DNA from: Flavobacteriaceae bacterium
Lineage (GTDB): Bacteria > Bacteroidota > Bacteroidia > Flavobacteriales > Flavobacteriaceae
Length of the DNA stretch: 64,000 nucleotides
Assembly (NCBI GenBank): GCA_027082925.1
Contig: JALWTD010000014.1
Span: 134,393 to 198,392 of the forward strand
Reading direction: 5' to 3'
The notes below the pieces were generated by a model. It made no database searches. It was not told the DNA's origin and saw nothing but the letters and a program-made list of their open reading frames with translations. The number at the start of each line of letters is the position of its first letter. The stretch's first letter is position 1. A program made the translations under genes and the position numbers. Below, piece after piece: positions 1 through 9,822 of this stretch.

Positions 1-1842
1 AGAAGCTTTCATTTAGGAGATACCGATAACGCCTTTGCTCATTGTGATTTTATAATAGAAGGCGAAACTTTTTCCAACGGACAAGAACATTTGTACCTAG
101 AAACGCAAGGATGTTATGCCGTACCTATGGAAAACGGAAATATCAAAATTACTTCTTCTACACAAGGACCTACATCTGTTCAAAAAATTACAGCAAGGGT
201 ATTGGGTGTACCTATGCACAAGATAGAAGTTGATGTTATTAGGCTTGGTGGCGGATTTGGAGGAAAAGAAGATCAAGCAACTCCCTGGGCTGTAATGGCC
301 GCCGTTGCTGTACAACATTTAAAAAAACCGGTCAAATTTGTTTTAAACAGGCATGATGATTTAAGAATGACCGGCAAGCGTCACCCTTACGAATCTACTT
401 TTAAAATAGGATTGACAAAAGATTTAAAAATAACTGCTTTTGAAGCTGAATTTTTACAAAACTCTGGTGCTGCCGCAGATTTATCTCCGGCCATAGCTGA
501 AAGAACTCTTTTTCATGCAACCAATAGTTACTATATACCAAATGTAAAAACAACGGTATTAAGTTGTAAAACAAATCTGCCTCCAAATACTGCTTTTAGA
601 GGTTTTGGCGGTCCGCAAGGGATGTTTGTTATAGAATCAGCCATCGCAAAGGCGGCACATATTATTGGAGTAGAGAAGGAGCGCATACAAGAAGCAAACC
701 TATTGGATGAGAATGACACTTTTTCGTACGGACAAATAGCAACACAGGTTGAGGCTAAAAATACTTGGCGTACAGCAGCATTAAATTTTAAACTCGAAAA
801 AATAGAACATGAAGTAAGAGATTTTAACGCACAAAACACGCAGTTTAAAAAAGGAGTTTCAATAATGCCTATCACATTTGGAATTTCTTTTACAAATACT
901 CCAATGAACAACGCAAGAGCACTTGTACATATTTACCAAGACGGAAGTGTAGGTGTTAGCACCGGCGCTGTTGAAATGGGACAAAGTGTAAATACTAAAA
1001 TGCTACAGGTTGCTTATAAAACACTTGGTATACATCCTTCAAAAGTAAAGCTAGAAACTACCAATACAACAAGAGTTGCTAACACATCGCCAACGGCTGC
1101 AAGTTCTACAGCTGATTTAAATGGAAAAGCTGTTTTAAAAGCATGTGAAACCCTTATTTCTAGACTGTCTGAAGTGGCTGCAAATATGCTTAACACAAAA
1201 GCTGGTGAAGTAAACTTTAAAAATGATGCGGTTTTTGTAAACAATAAAAAATCACCTATAACCTGGGAAGATGTTATTGCTCAAGCAATGCTAGACAGAG
1301 TTGCTTTAACCGAAAACGCACACTATACCACACCGGTAATCCATTTTGATAAAACCAAAGAAAAAGGGCACCCGTTTGCGTATCACGTGTACGGAACGGC
1401 AATAACCACTACTACCGTGAATTGTTTAACCGGAACTTACGAAATCGATAGCGTTAAAATAATACACGACTTTGGGAAAAGTATGAATCTAGGAATTGAC
1501 ATTGGACAAGTTGAAGGAGCCTTAATTCAAGGTATTGGCTGGATGACAATGGAAGAGATTTCCTATAATAAAGAAGGAAAACTACTATCCAACGCACTAT
1601 CTACATACAAAGTCCCTGATATTTTTTCGGTGCCTAAAACGGTAGAAATAGCTCCTTTAGAAACAAAAGGAAACGACATGGCTATTCTAAAATCTAAAGC
1701 TGTAGGAGAGCCTCCTTTAATGTATGGAATAGGTGCTTACTTTGCCATTCAAAATGCCGTAAAAGCATTTAATCCAAATTACGAACCAAAATTCCATGCA
1801 CCATTTACTCCTGAAAAAGTTTTAATGGGACTTTATGAATAA
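1..1842 (+). CDS. Xanthine dehydrogenase, molybdopterin-binding subunit, 3' part (5' end outside window)
   Basis: Frame is open from base 1 (RSFHLGDTDNAFAHCDFIIEGETFSNGQEHLYLETQG...); motifs GGGFGGKE, TAFRGFGGPQG, GEPPLMYGIGAYFAIQNAV typical of XDH/aldehyde oxidase Mo-binding domain. Confidence 0.93.
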   Translation, partial: RSFHLGDTDNAFAHCDFIIEGETFSNGQEHLYLETQGCYAVPMENGNIKITSSTQGPTSVQKITARVLGVPMHKIEVDVIRLGGGFGGKEDQATPWAVMAAVAVQHLKKPVKFVLNRHDDLRMTGKRHPYESTFKIGLTKDLKITAFEAEFLQNSGAAADLSPAIAERTLFHATNSYYIPNVKTTVLSCKTNLPPNTAFRGFGGPQGMFVIESAIAKAAHIIGVEKERIQEANLLDENDTFSYGQIATQVEAKNTWRTAALNFKLEKIEHEVRDFNAQNTQFKKGVSIMPITFGISFTNTPMNNARALVHIYQDGSVGVSTGAVEMGQSVNTKMLQVAYKTLGIHPSKVKLETTNTTRVANTSPTAASSTADLNGKAVLKACETLISRLSEVAANMLNTKAGEVNFKNDAVFVNNKKSPITWEDVIAQAMLDRVALTENAHYTTPVIHFDKTKEKGHPFAYHVYGTAITTTTVNCLTGTYEIDSVKIIHDFGKSMNLGIDIGQVEGALIQGIGWMTMEEISYNKEGKLLSNALSTYKVPDIFSVPKTVEIAPLETKGNDMAILKSKAVGEPPLMYGIGAYFAIQNAVKAFNPNYEPKFHAPFTPEKVLMGLYE

Positions 1843-1855
1843 ATAACATTTGTAA

Positions 1856-2383
1856 ATGGCTAAAACAATAATAGAAACCGATAGAATGATGCTAAGACCT
1901 TTTGAAATAAGTGATTTTAAAGAGGTCTATGAATTTAGCTCTAATAAAGATGTTCAAAAATATACCGGTGATAAAACCATTGAAACTTTACAGCAAGCCA
2001 AAGATTTAATAAAAAGGGTGTGGCTAAACGATTACAATACCTACGGCTATGGAAGATGGGCTGTAATTTATAAACCAAACAACAAACTTATTGGATTTGC
2101 CGGATTAAAATACTTACCCGAATTTAATGAAACCGATATTGGCTTCCGTTTTTTACCTTCATATTGGGGTAAAGGGCTAGCTTCCGAAGTTTCGGAAGAA
2201 ATTATTAAATACGGATTTAAAAAATTAAACCTCAAGCAAATTATAGGTATCGCAATGCCCGAAAATACAGCATCAAACAAAGTATTGCAAAAAACAGGAT
2301 TTCAGTTGTATAAAGTTGATGAGTATGATGGTGATGGGAAACCTTACAATTGGTACGTTATCGTTAATCCAAACAATAATTAA
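1856..2383 (+). CDS. GNAT family N-acetyltransferase (RimJ/RimL-like)
   Basis: TDRMMLRPFEISDF...GFRFLPSYWGKGLASE...NTASNKVLQKTGF. Confidence 0.9.
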   Translation: MAKTIIETDRMMLRPFEISDFKEVYEFSSNKDVQKYTGDKTIETLQQAKDLIKRVWLNDYNTYGYGRWAVIYKPNNKLIGFAGLKYLPEFNETDIGFRFLPSYWGKGLASEVSEEIIKYGFKKLNLKQIIGIAMPENTASNKVLQKTGFQLYKVDEYDGDGKPYNWYVIVNPNNN

Positions 2384-2481
2384 CAAATTAAAAACTTTAA
2401 GCTATCAAAAATTACACAACATCTAACATTTTAAAGGGTGCTATAATTTACAGTGCCGGAGATAGTATTGCAGCCTTATTT

Positions 2482-2886
2482 TTGAATGAGTTTATGTGGA
2501 GTAGGCTAATTGGTATGGTACTAATAGGAGCCACTTTATATGCCTTCGAAATTCCAAATTATTTTAAATGGATTGATCAAAAAACAAAAAAAATGCAGGG
2601 AATTACTCTTACACTAAGTAAAACACTACTCGCTATTGTGTATTTTAATCCGCTTTGGATTGCGCGGCATTTATTTTTTATAAAAGTATTTTCAGGTAAT
2701 TTTTCTGCAATTAACACGCATTTATTAGAAATTGCTATGTGGTCCTTTTTGGTAAATATCCCTATTTCCTTTTTGGCTAACTTCTTAATTCAAAACAAAG
2801 TACAGTTAAAATGGAGATTTTTAGCAAGTGCTATCTTTTCTGCATTAATGGCAATTTATTACGCATTAAGCGAAGTTATCTTTTAA
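2482..2886 (+). CDS. Small integral membrane protein of unknown function; start uncertain (open frame extends to about 2401)
   Basis: Several hydrophobic segments; upstream codons read AIKNYTTSNILKGAIIYSAGDSIAALFLNEF with no ATG. Confidence 0.6.
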   Translation: MNEFMWSRLIGMVLIGATLYAFEIPNYFKWIDQKTKKMQGITLTLSKTLLAIVYFNPLWIARHLFFIKVFSGNFSAINTHLLEIAMWSFLVNIPISFLANFLIQNKVQLKWRFLASAIFSALMAIYYALSEVIF

Positions 2887-2887
2887 A

Positions 2888-3364
2888 CTAATACTCCGTC
2901 TTATCTTCTTTGTTTTTCCAATTATCAAAAACGGTTAGTGCCTCTTTTTGCATAAGTTGAACAAACTTAATCTGTCTGTCCTCAATATTTTTTTCAATCT
3001 CATTATAAATAAACTGATCATCAAAATCTATTGCTGCCGCATCTTCTCTGTTACAAGCATAAAATACTTTTTCAGGACGTGCCCAATAAATAGCACCTAA
3101 ACACATAGGGCAAGGTTCACAAGAAGTATAAATTACACAATCCTTTAACTGAAATGTTTCTAGCTTTTCGCAAGCTTTTCGTATTGCAACTACTTCGGCG
3201 TGTGCTGTTGGATCGTTAACAGAAGTTACGCTATTATAACCTTCAGCTATAATTTCCCCATCTTTTACAACTACAGCTCCAAAAGGACCTCCTGCATTTG
3301 ATTTCATACCTTCATTAGCTAACTCAATGGCTCTTTTCATAAACTGTAAATCTTTATCTGTCAT
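2888..3364 (-). CDS. guaD: Nucleoside/guanine deaminase (CMP/dCMP deaminase fold)
   Basis: MTDKDLQFMKRAIELANEGMKSNAGGPFGAVVV...HAEVVAIRKAC...TSCEPCPMCLGAIYWA zinc motifs; the longer ORF start would run into tRNA-Leu, so the internal ATG is preferred. Confidence 0.9.
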   Translation of the reverse strand: MTDKDLQFMKRAIELANEGMKSNAGGPFGAVVVKDGEIIAEGYNSVTSVNDPTAHAEVVAIRKACEKLETFQLKDCVIYTSCEPCPMCLGAIYWARPEKVFYACNREDAAAIDFDDQFIYNEIEKNIEDRQIKFVQLMQKEALTVFDNWKNKEDKTEY

Positions 3365-3418
3365 TTTTTTAGGTTTTATTAGGAGTTTAAATAAAAGAAG
3401 TTTTATAGTCTTTTTTTG

Positions 3419-3503
3419 TGCGCGTAACTGGATTCGAACCAGCACGTTCTAAGCGAACACCAGCCCCTCAAGCTGGCGCGTCTACCAATTCCGCCATACG
3501 CGC
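3419..3503 (-). tRNA. tRNA-Leu (GAG)
   Basis: Reverse complement GCGCGTATGGCGGAATTGGTAGACGCGCCAGCTTGAGGGGCTGG...GGTTCGAATCCAGTTACGCGCA; loop TTGAGGG gives anticodon GAG; acceptor GCGCGTA/TACGCGC. Confidence 0.95.
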
Positions 3504-3553
3504 TTTATAAAGCTTCAAAATAAAAAAAGTCAAGCAATAAGCTCAACTTTTTG

Positions 3554-3626
3554 TGACCTGGCTGGGGCTCGAACCCAGGACCACCTCCTTAAAAGGGAGG
3601 TGCTCTACCAACTGAGCTACCAGGTC
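3554..3626 (-). tRNA. tRNA-Lys (TTT)
   Basis: Reverse complement GACCTGGTAGCTCAGTTGGTAGAGCACCTCCCTTTTAAGGAGGTGGTCCTGGGTTCGAGCCCCAGCCAGGTCA; loop CTTTTAA. Confidence 0.96.
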
Positions 3627-3654
3627 ATCTTTTCCCTTTTCACAATTGCGAGTG

Positions 3655-3662
3655 CAAATATA
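3655..3662 (-). promoter_or_regulatory. Bacteroidota -7 promoter element (TATATTTG) upstream of the tRNA pair
   Basis: + strand caaatata; reverse complement matches TAnnTTTG about 30 nt upstream of tRNA-Lys. Confidence 0.65.
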
Positions 3663-3741
3663 CTATCAAAACTTTAGATAACAAGTTTTTTGTACCTTTT
3701 TTTGTCGATATTTGTACTTTAATTCTTTTGACTCAAAACAC

Positions 3742-4251
3742 ATGAAAATAGTACTAATGGGATATATGGCCTCCGGAAAATCTGTAATAGGCAACACCTT
3801 GGCCGAATTATTAAACCTGCCTTTTATTGATTTGGATAATTATATAGAAGAAGAGGAGCAAATGACTATTTCTGATATTTTTAGTAAGAAAGGTGAGATT
3901 TACTTTCGAAAAATAGAAAATAGGTATCTTGATTTATTGTTAAACAAAGATGCTAATTTTATATTATCATTAGGTGGCGGCACACCTTGTTATGCTAATA
4001 ATTTAAAGCTTATCACCTATAAATCAACGGCTATTTATTTAAATGCTTCCATAAATACAATTTACGAAAGACTACTTCAGGAACGTGAAAAAAGACCTAT
4101 TGTAATGAATATTAAAGACACTCATTTAAAAGAATTTATTGCGAAACATCTTTTTGAGCGAAATCCTTTTTACCAAGAAGCACACTACCAAGTTAGCGTA
4201 GATAATAAAAGTGTAAAAGAAGTTATTGACGAAATTATCCAGTTACTCTAA
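3742..4251 (+). CDS. aroK: Shikimate kinase
   Basis: MKIVLMGYMASGKSVIGNTLAELLNLPFIDLDNYIE...LSLGGGTPCY. Confidence 0.93.
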   Translation: MKIVLMGYMASGKSVIGNTLAELLNLPFIDLDNYIEEEEQMTISDIFSKKGEIYFRKIENRYLDLLLNKDANFILSLGGGTPCYANNLKLITYKSTAIYLNASINTIYERLLQEREKRPIVMNIKDTHLKEFIAKHLFERNPFYQEAHYQVSVDNKSVKEVIDEIIQLL

Positions 4252-4743
4252 CACTGCATATGCGGTTTTAGTTTCAAAAACAACGGTTACATGTTCATGC
4301 ATTGATGTTGAAAGCGATATTCCCTTAAAATCGGCTTTAACAGGGAATTTTTTATGATTTCGATTAACCAAAACAGCTGTTTTAAATTGTTTAAGCGGAA
4401 CTTCTAAAAAGTGTTTTATACCATAAATTAATGTAGTTCCTGAATTTAAAACATCGTCTACAAGCACAACCGATTTGTTTTTATAGTCCTCTGAAGCTAA
4501 ACTTGTAGTAATTTTAGCTAACGGATTCTTTTTATCTATTAAAACCTCACATAAAGAAATAGTAAGAGCTGGTGCTATTTCTGATAAATATTTTGACAAA
4601 TATTTCGCAAACGTATATCCATTTCCTGTAATACCTGCCAACACAATTTCGGTTTCATTACAGTTGGTTTCGTATATTTGATACGCAATTCTTCTTGTTT
4701 TATTTACTATTTGCTCGTTTGTTAAAATAATTGAATTATCCAT
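4243..4743 (-). CDS. Phosphoribosyltransferase family protein (PyrR-like)
   Basis: PRPP motif SVVLVDDVLNSGTTL. Confidence 0.85.
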   Translation of the reverse strand: MDNSIILTNEQIVNKTRRIAYQIYETNCNETEIVLAGITGNGYTFAKYLSKYLSEIAPALTISLCEVLIDKKNPLAKITTSLASEDYKNKSVVLVDDVLNSGTTLIYGIKHFLEVPLKQFKTAVLVNRNHKKFPVKADFKGISLSTSMHEHVTVVFETKTAYAVLE

Positions 4744-5348
4744 TAGTTATTTTTTTCAAATATAAAAAACAATTCTCTTCCATCTCTAGGTTTAATTGAA
4801 CTGTAGCATCTTTCCAATATTTTAATTGAAAATTTTTCTTTAAACAATGCTAAATACGAATTTAAACTACCTCCATAAGGTGGTCCTTGGGCTGTTAGCT
4901 CAAAATCAAACAACAAACCTACCAGTTTTCCTTTTTCTTTTAAAAGCTGATACATTTTAGCAACGTACTTTTTGCGTAGAGAAGGGTGTAAGGCACAAAA
5001 AAAAGTTTGTTCTATAATTAAATCGTAAGTATTGCTGTGCTCAAAAAAATCTTCTTGAACTAATTGTTCTTCAGGAAAATTAGGCGCTCTTTTACGAATA
5101 TTTTGAAGTGGTTGATGCGCTAAATCTAAAACCGTAATATTTTTAAAGCCATTTTTAAATAAATATTCGGCTTCATAACCATTTCCTGCTCCGGGAATTA
5201 ATATTGAAAGTTCTTTATTACAAAGTTGATTTACATAGTCTTTAATAGGTGGCGAAACGTATCCAATATCCCATCCTATGGTATTGTTTTTATAATTTTG
5301 CTCCCAAAATGATTGTTGTAAATCTTCTTTTTTATTCTTGAAATCCAT
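4743..5348 (-). CDS. TPMT-like class I SAM-dependent methyltransferase
   Basis: FWEQNYKNNTIGWDIGYVSPPIKDY...LSILIPGAGNGYEAEYLFKNGF; TAATG stop/start overlap with downstream gene. Confidence 0.88.
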   Translation of the reverse strand: MDFKNKKEDLQQSFWEQNYKNNTIGWDIGYVSPPIKDYVNQLCNKELSILIPGAGNGYEAEYLFKNGFKNITVLDLAHQPLQNIRKRAPNFPEEQLVQEDFFEHSNTYDLIIEQTFFCALHPSLRKKYVAKMYQLLKEKGKLVGLLFDFELTAQGPPYGGSLNSYLALFKEKFSIKILERCYSSIKPRDGRELFFIFEKNN

Positions 5349-5694
5349 CTAAATCGCGTCTGTCTTTTTTAGTAGGTCGTCCCATTCCTTTTTTACGGTA
5401 ATAATCTTTTGAATATTTTAATAACTCAAATTTTTCAAATTCACTCTCCGGTGTCAAATCTTTTCTATATAAATCTACCAACTTTGCTCCAACACGGTTC
5501 GCCGGAATGTCTAACACTTTAAATTTGTAATTAATTTGATTTTTTCGAACGGTAACTTCTTCACCGTTAAAAACTAATTTTGAAGGCTTTACGTGATCTC
5601 CATTTATTTTTACATGTCCCTTTTTACAAGCTTCCGTAGCTATATTTCTAGTTTTAAAATATCGTATACACCACAAATATTTATCAATTCTCAT
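5332..5694 (-). CDS. RNA-binding S4 domain protein (Hsp15-like)
   Basis: MRIDKYLWCIRYFKTRNIATEACKKGHVKINGDHVKPSKLV. Confidence 0.9.
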   Translation of the reverse strand: MRIDKYLWCIRYFKTRNIATEACKKGHVKINGDHVKPSKLVFNGEEVTVRKNQINYKFKVLDIPANRVGAKLVDLYRKDLTPESEFEKFELLKYSKDYYRKKGMGRPTKKDRRDLDGFQE

Positions 5695-5773
5695 ATAATA
5701 AAGTTAAAATTTAACTTTTCTCTTTTAACAAAGGTATGAAAATAGTATCTTGCGCACTTAAAATTTATATTAA

Positions 5774-6598
5774 ATGAAGTTTAAAAGTTTATTTCTTATT
5801 GTAGTCTCGGGTATTGTCTTATACGCGTGTAATAATGACAATAACACCGAAGTATTTGATGCTGCAGAACAAGCATTAATTGATGACGATGCACTTGTTG
5901 AGTACCTACAAACACATTACTTAAATCCTGATGATGATGGAATTTGGACGATTACCAACGGAGAAACACCGTTAATGGATCAAGTTAGTGTGCAAAATAT
6001 TACAAAAGATGATATTGCGTATAAACTATACTATTTAAAGCAAAGTGATGGTGTTACATCTTCACCTTCGAGAGCCGATTCTGTGTTAACAACATATACC
6101 GGAATGCTTCTAGATAGTACTGTTTTTGACTCTAGATCTACCTTTACTTGGTTCGCATTAACAAATGTTATTGACGGATGGAGTTATGGGTTTACACACT
6201 TTAAAGGAGGAAATATTATTGTAAATCCTGATGAATCTTTTTACTACGAAAACTACGGAAAAGGGCTTTTATTTATCCCTTCTGGATTAGCGTATGGAAA
6301 TATTAATCAAATTACGATTCCTTCAAATTCTCCGCTAATCTTTCAAATTACACTAAACGATGTAAATCAAGCTGACCACGATAACGACGGTGTATTATCT
6401 ATTTTAGAAGATATTGATGGTGATGGCGATGTTAGAAATGATGACAGTGATGAAGACGGACTTCCGGATTACTTAGATGTTGATGATGATAATGATGATA
6501 TTCTTACCATAGATGAAGATACTGATGGTGACGGAAACCCAATGAATGATGATACCGATGGTGATGGTATTCCTAACTACTTAGATAGCGATAGCTAA
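5774..6598 (+). CDS. FKBP-type peptidyl-prolyl isomerase-like lipoprotein with C-terminal Asp-rich Ca-binding (TSP3-like) repeats
   Basis: Lipobox VLYACNN; GMLLDSTVFDSR, GLLFIPSGLAYGN; C-terminus DTDGDGNPMNDDTDGDGIPNYLDSDS. Confidence 0.82.
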   Translation: MKFKSLFLIVVSGIVLYACNNDNNTEVFDAAEQALIDDDALVEYLQTHYLNPDDDGIWTITNGETPLMDQVSVQNITKDDIAYKLYYLKQSDGVTSSPSRADSVLTTYTGMLLDSTVFDSRSTFTWFALTNVIDGWSYGFTHFKGGNIIVNPDESFYYENYGKGLLFIPSGLAYGNINQITIPSNSPLIFQITLNDVNQADHDNDGVLSILEDIDGDGDVRNDDSDEDGLPDYLDVDDDNDDILTIDEDTDGDGNPMNDDTDGDGIPNYLDSDS

Positions 6599-6613
6599 AA
6601 AACAAATAAAACT

Positions 6614-6645
6614 AAAAAAGGCGTCTTAATTAAGACGCCTTTTTT
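6614..6645. terminator. Intrinsic bidirectional terminator
   Basis: Perfect palindrome AAAAAAGGCGTCTTAATTAAGACGCCTTTTTT between convergent genes. Confidence 0.92.
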
Positions 6646-6663
6646 TATAAACTAGTTTTTAGT

Positions 6664-7290
6664 TTATGATTTTTTATTTGAAAGTCTGTACGACAAACTA
6701 AAAATAATTTGTTCTGGTCTAGAATCGATACGATAAGCAGGAGTCGTAACAATATCGTTTACAAATTCTGCTTCATTAGTACTCAAACCTCGTTCGTAAC
6801 GTACATCTAATCCTAGTCGTCCAATTTCAACAGACGCTCCTATATTCATTCCAACGGTAAAGTCGTTTTCAATATTATTAAAGCTCAATCCGTTTAATTC
6901 GTTATCTAAAACGTATTGAAATGCCGGACCTGCAAAAATATGTAACGGCCCAATCACTCTAATTCCCACCAATACAGGCATATCTAGTTTAGATATTTTG
7001 TAGTCTTCTAATGTTGAGTTTAACTCGTATTCACTAGTTGTTTTTGTGTAAACCAATTCTGGTCTAACATAAATAGGACCTAAATCAATTTTTCCATAAA
7101 AACCAACATTAAACCCCGATTTCCCTTTTCCCTTATTATCAATAACTGTTTTAGTGTTATTAATAAACTCTGAAAGCTCTCCGTTTGAGTTATAACTTAA
7201 CCCAAACTTAAACCCAAATCCACTTTGCGCTGTTGACAGTCCAATAAAAGAAATAAATAGTATTGAAAATAATACAAACCTTTTTTTCAT
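6664..7290 (-). CDS. Outer-membrane beta-barrel protein (PorT-like family)
   Basis: Signal peptide MKKRFVLFSILFISFIGLSTAQ and alternating beta-strand pattern. Confidence 0.8.
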   Translation of the reverse strand: MKKRFVLFSILFISFIGLSTAQSGFGFKFGLSYNSNGELSEFINNTKTVIDNKGKGKSGFNVGFYGKIDLGPIYVRPELVYTKTTSEYELNSTLEDYKISKLDMPVLVGIRVIGPLHIFAGPAFQYVLDNELNGLSFNNIENDFTVGMNIGASVEIGRLGLDVRYERGLSTNEAEFVNDIVTTPAYRIDSRPEQIIFSLSYRLSNKKS

Positions 7291-7341
7291 AAAAATATAA
7301 TTTTAAAGTTACAATGACTGTAAAACGCAAAAAAGATATCT

Positions 7342-8295
7342 TTATTTTCTCTTGATTACTTTTTCAACAGCTACTACAATAGCTTTATCGTTTAAACCGT
7401 ATTTTTCCATAAGCTGTGCCGGTGTTGCAGATTCACCAAAACTGTCGTTTACAGCAACAAACTCTTGAGGTACCGGATTGTTTTGTGCTAGTACTCTAGC
7501 AACACTCTCTCCTAAGCCTCCTAAAATATTATGCTCTTCTGCTGTAACCACACAACCTGTTTTACCAACTGATTCCAAAACTGCATCAGAGTCTAACGGT
7601 TTAATAGTATGAATATCTATTACTTCAGCACTAATTCCTTTTTGTTCTAAAATTTCTGAAGCTTGCAATGCTTCCCACACCAAATGCCCTGTAGCTATAA
7701 TTGTAACATCTTTTCCTTCAGTAAGTTGAACGGCTTTTCCAATCTCAAATTTTTGATTTTCAGGAGTAAAAACAGGTACTTTTGGTCTTCCAAAACGCAA
7801 ATATACAGGCCCTACATAATCGGCAATTGCAATGGTTGCCGCTTTGGTTTGATTGTAATCACAGGTATTAATTACCGTCATTCCAGGGAGCATTTTCATA
7901 AGTCCTATATCTTCTAAAATTTGATGTGTTGCGCCATCTTCACCCAAGGTTAATCCTGCGTGTGAAGCACAAATTTTTACATTTTTACCTGAATAAGCAA
8001 TAGATTGACGAATTTGATCGTACACTCTTCCGGTAGAAAAATTGGCAAATGTACCTGTAAATGGGATTTTTCCTCCAATAGTTAAACCTGCGGCAATCCC
8101 CATCATATTCGCTTCAGCAATTCCAATTTGAAAAAACCTATCTGGATGATTTTCAATAAATTTCTCCATTTTTAGTGACCCAACTAAATCGGCACAAAGT
8201 GCGACTACATTTTCGTTAGTATCTCCTAATTCTGCCAATCCGGCTCCAAATCCAGATCTAGTGTCTTTTTTTTCAGTAAATGTGTATTTTTTCAT
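7342..8295 (-). CDS. Transketolase, C-terminal subunit
   Basis: KKDTRSGFGAGLAELG...GEDGATHQILEDIGLMKMLPGMTV...VVTAEEHNILGGLGESVA. Confidence 0.93.
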   Translation of the reverse strand: MKKYTFTEKKDTRSGFGAGLAELGDTNENVVALCADLVGSLKMEKFIENHPDRFFQIGIAEANMMGIAAGLTIGGKIPFTGTFANFSTGRVYDQIRQSIAYSGKNVKICASHAGLTLGEDGATHQILEDIGLMKMLPGMTVINTCDYNQTKAATIAIADYVGPVYLRFGRPKVPVFTPENQKFEIGKAVQLTEGKDVTIIATGHLVWEALQASEILEQKGISAEVIDIHTIKPLDSDAVLESVGKTGCVVTAEEHNILGGLGESVARVLAQNNPVPQEFVAVNDSFGESATPAQLMEKYGLNDKAIVVAVEKVIKRK

Positions 8296-8346
8296 TTGTT
8301 ATTTATTAAAAATCGCTTCAAAAATAATGATATTAACTATACGAAA

Positions 8347-8925
8347 CTACAATTTTATCAATTCTTCGTATAATTTATGAACCGGCAATCCCATCACATT
8401 AAAATAACTGCCTTCAATTTTAGGTACTCCTATATAACCTATCCATTCTTGAATACCATAAGCACCTGCTTTATCTAGCGGCATAAAGGTATCTACATAG
8501 TATGTAATTTCTTCTAATTGCAGCTGTTTAAAATGTACTTTTGTGGTGTCGTGAAAAACTTTTTGACCGGTACTTGTTTTTATACATACCGATGTAATCA
8601 CTTTATGGGTAGTGCCCGACAGGCTTTTAAGTATTTCTATTGCTTGCTTTTTAGAACTTGGTTTTTCTATAGCTGCATTGTGATGCCACACAATGGTATC
8701 TGCAGTAATAACAACATCGTTAGTTGCTATATTTTTAAAAGCGTTTGCCTTTAAAGTTGCCAGAAAATTGGTAATTTCTTCTTCTTTTAAACTCGCATTA
8801 TATTTTTCATCAATATTTTTTACTTGAACGGTAAAAGGAATTTTTAACTCTCCAAAAAGTGCTTTTCGCCTCGGCGAAGCAGATGCTAGAATAATATTTT
8901 TATTTTTAAACTTGTGTTGAAACAT
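8347..8925 (-). CDS. maf: Maf family nucleotide pyrophosphatase
   Basis: IILASASPRRKALF...VITADTIVWH...DKAGAYGIQEWIGYIGVPKIEGSYFNVMGLPV. Confidence 0.93.
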   Translation of the reverse strand: MFQHKFKNKNIILASASPRRKALFGELKIPFTVQVKNIDEKYNASLKEEEITNFLATLKANAFKNIATNDVVITADTIVWHHNAAIEKPSSKKQAIEILKSLSGTTHKVITSVCIKTSTGQKVFHDTTKVHFKQLQLEEITYYVDTFMPLDKAGAYGIQEWIGYIGVPKIEGSYFNVMGLPVHKLYEELIKL

Positions 8926-9818
8926 TAATTATATATTGAAAAAATAATAATTGTATTTACTCCAAAAAACATCATTATTTTGAGCAAAACACTTAATTTA
9001 GAAAAATCTGACTTGGTTGTTGCTTTTATTAGTTTAAATATTGTAAACCCCATAGGAAACAAAACAAATAGTACTAAATAAGCAAGTGTTATTTTATAAT
9101 TACTCCAATATCCAAATAAAAAATACAGCACTACCACACTAAACAAAACGCCCAACAAAGAAGCTATTTGCTTTGCTTTGTAAACGCCCAATGTTATTGG
9201 TAGTGTCTCTAACCCAAAACTATAATCGCCTTTAATATCTTCAATATCTTTTATAAGCTCTCGCATAAAATTAATTACAAAAGCAAAAGAGGAAAGCAAT
9301 AGAATAAAAGTAATAATTTGGGCATTTACCACTTTTTCGAAGTAGGTTAATATTAAAACATTATAGGCTATAAGCAACGAAATTAAAACGTTGCCAACAA
9401 ATGCCATTCCTTTTAATTTTTTTGAATAATAATAAAGTAATAGTGAAGGAATAAAAAATAAAAAGGCAAGTGAAGGATCTCCCAAATTAAACGCCAAAAT
9501 TACTCCAGAAACCACACCCAATACATTTGTTACTAAGTACCATTTATACGCTGTTTCTTTCGAAACTAACCTCGATATAATAACGCTATTTGGTTTGTTT
9601 ATGGTATCTATTTTAACATCGTAAATATCATTAATTATATACCCTGCGGCTGCAATAAAAACTATTGAGCTTAAAAGTAACGCAAACTGTAAAACCGTTA
9701 AAATTTGAGGTACTTGAAATGAAGGGAAAAGCACAAATTTAATTAGGAGTTGCACATATATCATTAAGCTTATATTTTTCCATCTAATTAGCTTAAAAAA
9801 AGTAATTAACAATGCCAT
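8925..9818 (-). CDS. UbiA-family prenyltransferase (geranylgeranylglycerol-phosphate geranylgeranyltransferase-like)
   Basis: AAGYIINDIYDVKIDTINKPNSVII; multi-TM. Confidence 0.87.
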   Translation of the reverse strand: MALLITFFKLIRWKNISLMIYVQLLIKFVLFPSFQVPQILTVLQFALLLSSIVFIAAAGYIINDIYDVKIDTINKPNSVIISRLVSKETAYKWYLVTNVLGVVSGVILAFNLGDPSLAFLFFIPSLLLYYYSKKLKGMAFVGNVLISLLIAYNVLILTYFEKVVNAQIITFILLLSSFAFVINFMRELIKDIEDIKGDYSFGLETLPITLGVYKAKQIASLLGVLFSVVVLYFLFGYWSNYKITLAYLVLFVLFPMGFTIFKLIKATTKSDFSKLSVLLKIMMFFGVNTIIIFSIYN

Positions 9819-9822
9819 TCTA

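Noticed and set aside
3365-3445. N-terminal extension of the deaminase ORF
   Set aside because: Would run into tRNA-Leu; the internal ATG gives the canonical deaminase N-terminus.
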